Shown: in pieces, positions 22,797 through 35,598 of the stretch
Numbering within the stretch: the first letter of the stretch is position 1
Layout: every line of letters begins with the position of its first letter
From: Phoronis australis
Lineage: Eukaryota > Phoronida > Phoronidae
Assembly (NCBI GenBank): GCA_002633005.1
Contig: NMRA01000065.1
Location: forward strand, 63,177 to 127,176
Direction of reading: 5' to 3'
Length of the DNA stretch: 64,000 nt
Program-made: the position numbers and the translations under genes
The notes under the pieces: model-generated
The model's input: the letters and a program-made list of their open reading frames with translations, nothing else
What the model was told of the DNA's origin: nothing
Databases searched by the model: none

Positions 22797-25700
22797 CTAA
22801 ATTCTGAAGCTATTTCCAACAAAAAGCTAAACTTTGAGGTATCATCTCATCATTACTACGAATGTCCAGCACACCGGCCACCATTTCCACTAGTTCCCTC
22901 AGTTCAACACATCAAAGACACCGCGGAAGAACCATCTCAGGCCCAACGTGACATCATACCTTGCATTCGCAGACAAACAAACAATGATCCAATGGGAAGG
23001 CCCGCAAATTGAGGTTAATGGCGAGATGGTGGCAATTATAACGCCATTAGTGGTTTACGAACCGTCTTGTTATGTGCAAAAGGCGTGGTGACAACAAACG
23101 TGGAATGAAACGTAGCTTGATGTGGCGTGGAGGACAGTGGGCGAACAAGACATTTGTATTTTTAGATATTGTATGATTCAACTCGAGACCTTGGACTTGG
23201 CTTGCGGCCAGGAACGTTTCAAGAACGCCTCCGTCACGTGCAGCATAAGAAAAAGTAAATTTTGACCATATTCCTGACGAAACGGCAACAATCGCGAGAA
23301 CAAACTCACTCAAATCAACTATAGTCAATTTTCTGGCTGCACAAAGGAAACGAAATACCTGTAATTGGTCATTGTTCCCTGTTCCCAACAGAGGCTTTAT
23401 TTTTCCAAATTTTGATCACGTGATAACGCCCCAGCATGCAACATCCTTCGGTTATTCTCTGGCGAAGTGGTATCGTATACACGTCTGTCAACAACAGGCC
23501 CCGATTTCATTTCAAGTTTACCGACGTGACAAATTTTCAAAGCTCTCTGTACAGTTCACAGGTTCCGAACACATGTTGGCGTGTCTTGCAGTTGTGTTTT
23601 ATGTCTTCTCAGTGCTGTTCATTGCAATGGAAACCAGACTGCCCTAATGTGTCACGCTTCATTAACTACAGTCCGAGACTCCCCAGTTATGGCCCTCGCA
23701 TGTGCGGCCAGTGCAACATTATTTACTCTCAATACGGTCAAAGATGTCGAAAAAAGAAAATCACACCCGTTATAATTATAATACAAAATTTCAAACTTAC
23801 TCTTTCCTTTGAATTCATCAATTTAGAACACATGACGTGTTTTGTCAGACGAAAGAATATCACTAAAATATAAATATTTCGTAAATTTCAGCCGTATTTG
23901 TCACGAAGTTTTAAATTAAAACGAAGCGGACAATTTAGAACACGTGACGTGTTTTGTCAGACGAAAGATATCACTAAAATATAAATATTTCGTAAATTTC
24001 AGCCGTATTTGTCACGAAGTTTTAAATTAAAACGAAGCGGAAACAGCCTCTTTCACATTTAGAAACGTGAACGTTTTCAGGATAGCAGGCGTATCTATTT
24101 ATTTACAAAATTGAAATAAAGACCAACCCAAATCTTTAACACATTTCACAAATGGGAAATTCAAATTAATAGTATCTACTGTGATTAGGTATTCCCACAG
24201 GCACTTCGAATCTCACATTTTTAAAGTCAGTATTAAAACAACAACTTTTTCACCGGCAAACTTTGCTTTTCTACAGCAACGAAGTCTTGTTCTTATCCTT
24301 TGTTTCACTGGAATTGTTTACCATTAAATCCTCACGAATTCCTCTGGTGGCTGCCATACTGCTTCGGCGGCTGAAAGTAACCCGCCGTGACAAGTGAACT
24401 TGACGAGCCTGGTCAGAAGCAACTGAGAGTTGTCAGTTCTTTCCAAGCTTTGAAATGACTTCTAATCTGAGTAAAGACCAACTTGACGACGAGTAGTTTA
24501 ACTCAGCAGCTAGGTATTGTTGAGAAAAGACTCATTGGCCGCTATCGCTTTGAACTTCGTGTGTTCATGTTGTACATTCACAGTCACTCATTTCACTTAT
24601 GAATTCATCAGCAATTCCTTTGTTTTTTAATTGCCAAGTGCTCAGATCATTCTAAATGGGCAAGCACTCTAAATGTAAATAACAAAACGAATCATAAGCT
24701 ACAGTGTCATTTAGAAAAAGGCGAATTTAGTGTAAGTACCACCAAGTAACAATTGCAACATTGCGCGGTTTGTTACACCACGTGTTCTCTCTTCATGCAC
24801 TAATTCCGGATTTGAATTTAAGTCCTAAGGCACAGCTTCTGTCCGTGTTCATCGTCTGCATTGAAGAGAGGTCTAAAGAAAAACAAAATCGAAAATTTGG
24901 CTTTTGGAAGTCAAAACAATGTAATAAAAATCTGAAATGGGATATAGTTGTTTTAAGAAATCCCAGATGGACTGCTGACTTCAAATGTATTCTATTTAAA
25001 AAAAATTTCGAAAAAACTCCCACTTTGATTTCATGCATCGACACTCTGTCGCGTTGCGCCCTCTTGCGGAAAATCAAAGAACGAGTGTGATCAGCAGTGT
25101 CGATACACGACGGTGACAGATATACAGTCCATCAGCAAGTGCCGTTGACTGTTTGCCAGATGTTCAAGCTTTTGATGGCGAACAGATTATCTCTGTCAAT
25201 CTGTGACTCACACCTAACAGGCTGGGGGTAGTCACCAGACAGAAATGTAAAAACAAATGTATCGGTACGCTATGCAGAAAAATACCATTGTGTCCAAATG
25301 CGTGTCCAAAAGGAAGATTGAGTTACATTGTCTGGACTCGCCAGTGGGTACAAAAATACACTGTTTTAGAATTTATTATTAATAAGGTTATGCAGAACCC
25401 TACAAAATTGTCCACATCTGACTAACTTCGGAACATCATAACTCAGAAATGGCTGATCTGAACCAAATGAAACTCTCAGACACTATGCTTAGCGCAAAAA
25501 TCTCCAAATGTTGATTGGAATAAATTCAGATCGACCCACTTTTTGGGAGAGGGGCTACAAAAATATGACTATCATGATTCTAATCAAAAAATCAAAAACT
25601 GCACAAAACGAAAACTAAATGATAATTTTGAAAAGATGAGATTTCATTTTGACCAGTTATATCAAACAAAATTTGGCAATATCACTGTCGTCATTGTTTT

Positions 25701-27577
25701 GCTATCAGTCTCACTAAAAGGTTATGGTCACGCGGCTCAATCAATGGCAGATTGATATAAAGTTAAATATCAAATTCTACTGGCTTTCTGCTTTCCGAAA
25801 AAATATTTTTACAAAGTTAAACTTCATAAATAAACTTAGTAGATATTTGCCTGAAAGCTCAGAGTTGACGATAATGTCCGATTATTACACGCGCGTGAAA
25901 CTGACGCTTTTAAGAAAGCCAACTAGGAGCCTACGGTAAAGGAAATGAGAAATGTCTTTAATCACATTTGCTCATATAGTACATTAAAAGATTCATCTGA
26001 ACTTTACACATATAGCAGAGGGCGTGCTAATTTACACGTCCTGTCTCTTGGACTTTTTAGAGTTTTTAACACAAGTGATAGAGGTCAGCACTTGTGGTAA
26101 CAACTTCACGGTACTTCAAAATTTCATACCACATTCACAAAAATATTGCTGTCAAAACAGCATTTTGCAGTAAAACAAACCGCCGCGGACCAAATGGCCC
26201 GCAGTACTGTGGGAATACAGTCGTTAACTTGCCGCCCACAGCATGTGCCGGGTAATACAGGAGCAGTTAATGTCACCTAACGACAGAGCGAGTAATTCGG
26301 CAAACGACCCATTAATCTTCGTGGTGAAACACGTGGTCACCAGACGAGGACGACAGAAGTGTTACGAGGTTATTTAATAGATTAGTCAAGTGATGAAACA
26401 ATCATATTAATCGGATTCGTCGTATCACGAGTTATACGAAAAAAAAACAAAACGTCAAGTCTCCTGTGAGAGTATACATTTGTAGCAAAGAGCTTGCACC
26501 ATTGAAAATACAATCCCGGGTCTAATTCATCCAAGGTCGCACGCCTGGTCTAAGCTAAGACGGCCGTGCCTTGAAGTTTTACTGGTTCACAATTCAGTAG
26601 GTTTATGAAGGTGACGCGTGGGATTGAATGCGAACTACATGTAAGGTACAAGTTTACGTCAGTTGCAATGTTTCGCATCGTCATATTTGCACGTGCCTAC
26701 GACCAGTCGTACGACCTATAATAAGATGGGGTACCTGGGACTTCAGTATTTGTTAAAAGTCAGATTGAAAATTTGCTTTTCTTGACGACAACAACCCAAC
26801 AACCATAATGTCATTTCTTATCATTTTTGTTTCGAAACTAACTTGTCTATCAATGTAAATATCAAACGACGTCCATTTAGAAAGCTGCGAAATCAACATT
26901 TTTGAAAAAAAATTCGCATGTTTGATGCAGGACATGGATGTTGACACGTCGAATGAAACCACGACCTCTGAACACGACACGCTGGTTTTATCACCCAAGA
27001 TTCCTCGGAATTCTCGTTATATCATTATGTCTTTGGACCACCCAAACTTAAAGGGAGACCCAATGAAGTTTCACAGTGAAACTAACATAATCGCCTGTAG
27101 CAGCTAACAGCCGAAATCCCACCATGTGGGGGAAGCAAGGCCTAGTATCTTAGAATGACCTTACAGTGAAAGTTTGGTTCATGCTGCCAGGTCAGTTTAC
27201 CAACTGGGCACTGTCAATTTGTCAACGATTTCGGGAAAGTTTTGGTAGATATCAAGATAAAGCGCGTACCCCTTAGCAAACTTTTGATGACATATACGAT
27301 GGAGATATTGAGTTGATGATGAGATCCAGGGAGAAGAAACACGACAAAGACGATGTCAAGGAAAGGAAAGGATGAGATGATTCTATTGCTACTGCTGCTG
27401 CTGCTACAGCTGCTGCTGCTGCTGGCGACACTGCTCCAACTGCTGCTGCTGCTGCTACTGCTGCTGGCGACATTGTTCCTACAGCTGCTCAGCTGTTCCT
27501 ACTGCTGCTACTGCTGCTGCTGCTGTTGCTGCTGCTGTTGGCGACACTGTTCCTACTGCAGCTGCTACTGCTCTTGG

Positions 27578-27633
<56 letters not shown>

Positions 27634-30600
27634 ATGATGATAATGAGTGTAATGGCAATGATAACCAAGTTAAAGATGATGAATGATGATGATCATCATT
27701 ATGATGATACATTTGCTGCTGTTTCTGCTGCTGATGACGATTATGATGAAGAGCGCATTGAAGATGATTATGGTGATGATGATGACGATGATGGTGATGA
27801 TGATGATGATGACAATGATGACGATAATGACGGTGATGACGGTGATGACGATCATGACGACGACGACGATGATGATGATGTAATGATGATGTAATGATGA
27901 TTGATGATGATGATGATGATAAAAACGACGATGATCATTACGACGAGAACGATGACGATGCCGCAAATGTTGTCTTTGATAACAACGAGTGTGATAATAG
28001 TGACGGTATGGATAATAGTGACGGTATGGACAATAGTGACGGTATGGACAATAGTGACGGTATGGACAATAGTGACGGTATGGACAATAGTGACGGTATG
28101 GATAATAGTGACGGTATGGACAATAGCAAGAAAGAACACGATCACAATATTGTTGTTAAGCAAACAAGCAACAATTTTTAAGCAGAAATAATTAATCTCT
28201 CAGTTCCACGTAAATATAGTAGTAGCTTAAGAGGGTGAATGAAATTTAACAGTTTTCAGATGTAAAAACAAAAGGATAGTACAAAGGTTAAGACTCTTTG
28301 AAAACTAACATTTTTATGTTTACAACGGCTCATTTAGGGAGTGAGCACATCATGTATATGATGGTTTCCTCCCAGCAAGCACTGATTGTGCTAATGAACC
28401 ATAGAATGTTTGGGTGCAATGTACATTAAATTGTACTTCACAAATATACGCCTAAGTTAGAAATACATAGATCATTACAAACTTGTTAATTAATTAATTT
28501 CTTTCATCGCTGCAGAAAATTAACGAGTAGCGAAACGTTCCGCTGACTGCAGAACCTCTTTGAAGTAGCAGTAACATGCGTTCAGTTTTGGAAGGAAAAA
28601 TTAATCGAGCGAAACAATACGCTTCCAAGATTTATCTTGAAAATGCACTAAGCAATACACTCTCTTGTCACATTTTAGTTCGCATTTTGCATGTCTATAA
28701 ATACTTAAAACTCCAAAATTTAAAATTAATTAGTTCCTAGTTTCATAATTAAGATTTCTTATGTCATTTCCACCACGACAATTGAAGAACAGTTTCCTGA
28801 GTAGAGTTCAGTAACGCTAAGACCTGGCTAATAAGCAAGAATTTGCGAGATTACGTGAGATACTGCCGTGTATTTTAAATAAAAACATGTGATTTTGGCT
28901 AGATTTTAGCGAGGTCCTAAGCGTTATTGAACTCTACCTTGCTTTTAACAATGGAATGACAGCAATAAGGGCGGGAATTGCTCGTGTGCATCCCGAGTCA
29001 CAAGTGGTGTGATTTCTAATGCAAACACGTGTTTTTTCAAGTCCAGTCTTCAATTTTTTATTATTCGTTTGTCATAAGAAATAATGCAAGTTCTCAGATA
29101 AGGCTGGTTGACATTAATGATAATCAACGGTTGAGCTATTTCCAGCTGGGTGAAGTTCACTGGCGGGATTTTTGACGTGATGTTAAAGACTCTTACCTTA
29201 GCTAGATGTGGCAAATTTTTGGGCCTCCGTAAGCACACGCAGTCTCACTTTAAGGGGATTAAAAAGCTATATTATTAGAAGATATTAAGTGAATGGACGC
29301 TAAATTTGCTTTGATGCCTAGAGCAGTAAACGTGGTGGTAGACGTTCTGTTCTATTTCCTTCAGACGCAGCCGTATTTCACACTAAACAAGCCAGTTTAT
29401 TGACAATATAAATATCAAAAAATATGACAAGACCCATAACAGTCCATAACACTAGTTACCACGGTACTTTGTATGTTTACGTCTCCAATAAACTTGTGTG
29501 TCGTTTTTATTGTAACACAAAGCAGAGATCGGTCACGCTCATGTTCCAAAGCGAGATCGCCAACTGACGATTAGGCGCATTAAACAGCGAGCAAAGAACG
29601 AGATTGAATTCCTGTAATGACTTGATGGATTTTAGACATGATTCTAGTTGAAGCTCGCCAACAGGTTTTGTGCGATAAATTAGATTTATTGGCCTTTTGT
29701 TCTGTCCTGTCTTCCTCAAAAGTTTGTTTTCATCACTGAGGAATTCGGTAATTGTGTAAACTAATATGACAAAGTTCGGCTTCTAAAGAACTTTTGCGAA
29801 GGTTATCAGGAAGGGGTTTTAAAGAATGCGGTTTGCTGATAAAATTTGCTTGAACAGCGTGCGCGTTTCTCATCAATTATGTAATTAATTAATGAAGATT
29901 TTTTTTTGCAATTTCAAGAAGATCTAGAACAGAGGCTATTCCTGCAATGCCACTGCACCATGTTGATGCAAAGCATTATTACCTGCAAACTTGTAAGTAA
30001 TTATTTTAAATGCACGAACTTCGTACTTCGTGTATATGAGAAGTTACTTTCTCCGCTGACGAAATTTCCTAGCGTAGTGTCCAATACAATATTAATATTT
30101 AACCTCGTTAATTCAGGAGGATTATTCTTATATTAATAATAATAACTAAGTAGGGAAAATGTAAATAACACGACCTTAGATCCAAATCAGAACGTCACAA
30201 AAATGAAAATAGTTACTTTGCGAGGTACACGCAAATGGTAAAAAAGAACCCGGGGCAAATTATTAATCGAGGGTTGAGCTATGTGTTAGGAAGAGTGAAC
30301 TCATAAATCGTAATGAATCTCAAATTAACCTAGCTCCATTATGGTGAAGACGATAGGAATAGTAAACCATAAATACACAATTTAAAAATAGGTTTCATCG
30401 TGATACATTAATGCGTTGAACCTAGTCATCACATAGATTAGACCAAGTTTACAGAGTGTTTCCGTGCGAGGCTAAATTTAGAGAATTCAAAAATAACGGC
30501 TCGTGTTCGAAAGTCGATAGAGTTGGAATGTACACTATTTTTCCATGTGTATCTACACACCTGCCACCTGTGGTTTGGGTATGGTTTTACAATGCATCCC

Positions 30601-33600
30601 CGTGGGAAAATTTGCATTTACCTGTAAGGTGAAATCATAAGGAAAAATGGACGCGACCTTAGAATTTTAAATTATATGGTAGAAGAGCCCGGAACACCGC
30701 TTGATGATGAATACAGTGAGTCGAAGTAGAAAAGGCGAAACTGTTACTCTTGACCGGAATCATCTCACATAACGTAATGAAAACGTTCCAACCCTTGCTC
30801 AATATCACGTGATGACATTACACGCAGTCATCTACACAATACAAAAGTTCAACATCAATAAAAAAATACATGTTTAGCAATATGGTGTTGGTATCTGGTG
30901 ATTTTAGTGTTGAAATGATGTCCTTGTACTTTGTCTAGAGAGTCAACTTTGTTTTATTTCAGTCTATATGACTGGATACAGCAGATTTTTAGCAACTTTG
31001 TTCGTATTCAAAAGAGTGCATCGCTACTTTTCAAGTTCGACCAGGCATTTTTATTTCTGCGCGCGGTTTCAGAGGAGCAAAAAATGAAAACTTGAAATCA
31101 AGATAGCACAAGTTTGAGGTGGTTTTATACAATAACAAAAATATCACCTCTTTAGTTCCACCACGGCCAGGACATAATGAAGTTTTCTCATCTCATGACA
31201 GAACTTAGCTATTTCATATGACAAACGCAAAGTCGAAACAAAGCAATAATCGCACATACACACGCGTCCCAATACGCCACTTCTCTCTTTAATTGAACAG
31301 CGGCACGCAAAAATTAAAGGGTTGAAAAAATTGCGAATTTGTAAGAACAGAATGCAAGTAAATAATTGTGTTGTACACTCCTTGAAATCAAACAGCCAGA
31401 CAACGAATTTAAACCAATGAATGAATTGTAACCCTTTAAGTGCACGGAACACGTCTTCGTTACGTATGCACATGTATGATGGTCTCCAACGCGTACAGTT
31501 GAGCAAGCCCTGAGAGGCCCCTTTTCTTATAAATTCTAGAACAATGCATAACGTTTTCATAATTGTATGTAATACAAATACGGTTGAAAACAATATTGAC
31601 TTCAGCCGTTTCTTAATTCTTCGGAGTATTTTTGTGACTTAATTAGTATCGCTTCCATTTGAATTCAAAACAATATCAAGATAAATTCAAACATTTGTAT
31701 AACATTAATTAGCCAGAACGTAAACTGAAACATTTTATTAATTTTCAATAAACTGACATTGACTAAGCGCGATCCTCAAAAATGTACAACTTTTTATCAG
31801 TTTCAAATTTTCAAAACTTTGTCAGGGAAAAACACCAAAATTAAGCACCTGTCTAATTACATTCGTCGTTAATTAACATGTGTGATTGTATTACGGTTAA
31901 TTTCATCCAATAGTAAAATACCTGCGTTTAGTCTTTACTACTAGTAATGGCAAAAACAGAAATACTCTTTCAGAAGCACGTAGCGTACCAAAGCGAATGA
32001 AAGTAGAATTAATGAAAACAGTTCAACATTTGATTTCAACGTCGTTGTCGACGATCCGTGAGGGAAATTCGAACTTTCTGAAAGTCAAAAAATGTCTTAG
32101 AATTTATCTAATATTTGTTGTGTGAAAAACCCTGTACGACGTCTGTCATTGCTAGAAGGCGTGAAATAACTGAAATTCACCGAGAAATGTCACTGAAAGG
32201 GGATATCGTTTCCTTTGAACCTAACAAAGGAATGTTACTATGGAAAGCGACTAGTTAAACAACAAGTGAGTTTCAAAGAAAAAACCGAATTCCAAAATGC
32301 TTTTGTAAATAAGATATTGCTTTGGCAAAGCAACCATTTCTCTTGTTTTCCCCGTTTACGTTCGTGGTTTCCGCTTTCTTGACCTCACGGTCACACTTGT
32401 ACACAAACAGAACGTACCCGATATTGGGAGAAAATGCCATACTTACTTTACGTGCGCGAGTCGACACAATTTCTGGTCGAGTACGAACAGGTTGAAATGC
32501 ACACAACTAACTTAAGGTAGTTATATTTGCACTGTATTTTCATCAATGTTTTTTGTTTACAAATTAAATGAAAATTTTAAATTCAACGGAATTTACGGTT
32601 CAAAGAAGTAACAAATACAAAATAAACAATTCCGAATACTTGTCAAAATTGAAATCTCCGACTCTTGGATATCTTTTCAATTACTGGTTATTTAATAAAT
32701 TAAAGGAACAATTGAAAAATACATAAAGAATACTCTAAGCTAAACAGGTTTGTATTAAAATGGTTGAAGACTTTGGTAGGTGCCAGTTGGTTTCAAAATA
32801 CGTTATGTAGTCAACGACAATTCCAAATGTACGTACACTAGACTTTTTACGACAACCATCGACAAGAAGACAACCATTTCAGCTTACCTTTCCTTGAATG
32901 TCGTGATAAGCAACACAGTATCCTAAACGATAAGTAAAATTATAATTTGTCTGAAGGCAATAGCTTGCACTCTAACTAAAACCTTTGTCATCAAGTTAGG
33001 AGTACTAACACACTAAAATGTCATTTTCAAGTTTTTATGCATTTGCTTTTGCAATTTCCAAATCCTCCTCGCTAAACGTTTCACTTAGCTTATGGAAATC
33101 ATAAACTCAACTTGGAAAAGCAAATCGGCCAAGACCGTTTCTTGACGACCCGACTGTTAGTGTCAGTCAGGCTTATATCCTGTTTAATCGCCCTTTTCGC
33201 CAATTAACTGCAAGTTTAGTGCTATTCGCGTTCAATTTTAATAACCAAGTCAAGATTTATAGGATTTACAAATGCGAAATGTGTCAGACGTGCTCTTCAC
33301 CAGAGCGACGGCATTAAATTCCGTCTTCCATGTTTCACGGTCGAAGCATCCAAATTAGACAGAAAATTCAAAATGCCAGTTAAAATTAGAGGAACGCAGT
33401 GCCAACTAACATAGTTGTAAGCAAAATAAAGCATAACGCAATAATTATATTCTGGTCTAGTTGACTGAGTCGGTGATACAAATATTTAATAATAAATATT
33501 TCAGAAAATTTACAAGTCGAACTGAAAACCAAATAAAGGAGTATTTCTAAATTCGCGTAACTAACAGACATGACTGCGTTTACATTCACATTGGTAAAAC

Positions 33601-35558
33601 ATGCATGTTTTATTATATCTTGCCAATATTGTATATAATGTTGCAATTAACCTTATCTTAATTTACACCACACTAAAATTAAATGAATGGTTATAAACTA
33701 TTAAATTAAATTGAAAACTTGCACTATGGGTTTAATATTACACTAGAACCAACGCCCCACGTATTGGATAAATTTTGGACGACCACAAGAAAGCTTACCG
33801 ACAGCTCATGGTGTACACAAATGACACAAATTACACGCCTCGCTGACTTTACGGTAATTAGTTACATGGAATAACTAAATACAAGACCTTGCTTCGCACA
33901 GTACACTCTATATGCGTAAGGGAAAAGGTTTTAGCTAAATATTTTTGACTATATATTGAGGTCTGAATAATATTTTCGTACTGGCAATTTATACTTTAAT
34001 ATCGTTATTAAAAATTGAGAATTCATGAATTAGTCCAACGAATTATTCCGTCGATATTCAACGAAGTGTAGACGCGTCCCAAATCAAGGAGCAGCAATGC
34101 TGATCTTTTGAATCGGAACACCTTACTTTTCGGTTACGTTTTCAAAGCTCATGGGTACATGTTCATTTGAAACTTTCGGATCATCATCTCTAAGTGAAGG
34201 AGCTCATCACCGTCTGTCTTGTACTGCACCAATCGGGCTGATGACTAATGTGACGACCATTACGCTAGGACATGCATTTCTTTCAGTGGACCTCTTCAAG
34301 GAGAGCGCGAGACGTCACACAAAAAGGATTGTGGGATAGTGGTTATCCACAGCAGCACAGTTAGTAGATTTAAATAAAGGATTTGAAGAAATCGCCTCGT
34401 TTTAGTGACATTTCAATCATCTATAAGTTCCAGTTAACCACAGATGCGAGCAAACTTAAGCATCTATTCAAAATCAACAGCCAGCTTGCAGAGCAGACGA
34501 TCGCCTGTGTGACACTTTCCGCATTCAGGATTGGTCTTGCATTCGTCAGAAAAAAATAGTTTAGAAACAACGCTTTTCTACATTCCACTTGCCCACGACT
34601 ATAGTTAAAATTTGTACATTTTTGTGCCTCCAAACTCGCACAACCTCACTGTGATTCTATCCAAGTGGGTTCAAAACGCATGTAAAATGTGTGTTTTTGT
34701 AGCTGAAAGTCTGGTGAACGAATCAGAGAAGGAAATCAACTGATAAAGTTTTAAGTTTACCACTACATTTTGTGGCACATTTGTCTTAGGACTCTACAAA
34801 CACTGGTGACCCCTACTGAATTATACTATAATTACCACTGGTATTTATTCTAAAGCAAGCAAAATAAAATTATACAATGAACTATTATGGCACACGAATT
34901 TCATGCACAAGAGAAAATAATTTCATGTCGCACTTGTGTGTTGAGTAATATATGAAATCACCATTTCTCAGAAATATACATTTATCAGTCGACCACCACT
35001 GCTACTACAAATTATTCGTATTACATCTACTGTTACTACTACTTATAACGAACAAAGAACAATGACTATCATTACTATAACTACTACCGTAGACTCCACG
35101 CATGTTTTGTTCTGTAGGCTCCAAAGTCGAATGGAGACCTCAAGCCCGAATCACAGCTGTACAAGACTAAATATGCTAACAATAATCTTAAAAGTATAGA
35201 TCCGAGTTGTAGTAGGCCTAATAGTAATAGCAGTAGTTCTTACAGTAATAGTGAAAATAATAGTAATTATATTAATATCGATTGTATTCGTTATGTTTAC
35301 CATAAGAGTGGAGGAAGGATAAAAGTAATATTTATAATAAAAAGTATAAATAACAACAGTAACAGTCATAATAAAAATGGTATAAACAATAACAACATAA
35401 ATAATAAAGTGATAGTAACAGCTATTGTAATAATGATAATAACGGCAGAAGTAGTTATAAAACGATAATATAACGAGAATGGAATTTCATTGTCAAAGAT
35501 CATGACAATGGCGACGTTTTGATGATAGTACTAATGATGATGATGACGATGATGCTGA

Positions 35559-35598
<40 letters not shown>

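Noticed and set aside
22453-23012. Frames crossing the N gap and the CA repeat
   Set aside because: The residues are unknown across 136 N, and the Thr-His or Cys-Val runs come from the dinucleotide repeat.
27273-28191. Several reading frames giving poly-Leu, poly-Ala, poly-Asp, poly-Met or poly-His proteins
   Set aside because: They arise in several frames and both strands from CTG and GAT microsatellites and the 18-bp minisatellite; no splice-supported gene includes them.
31144-31593. 149-codon minus-strand frame within Mox intron 1
   Set aside because: No recognisable domain, no good splice context, and the composition resembles translated AT-rich noncoding DNA.
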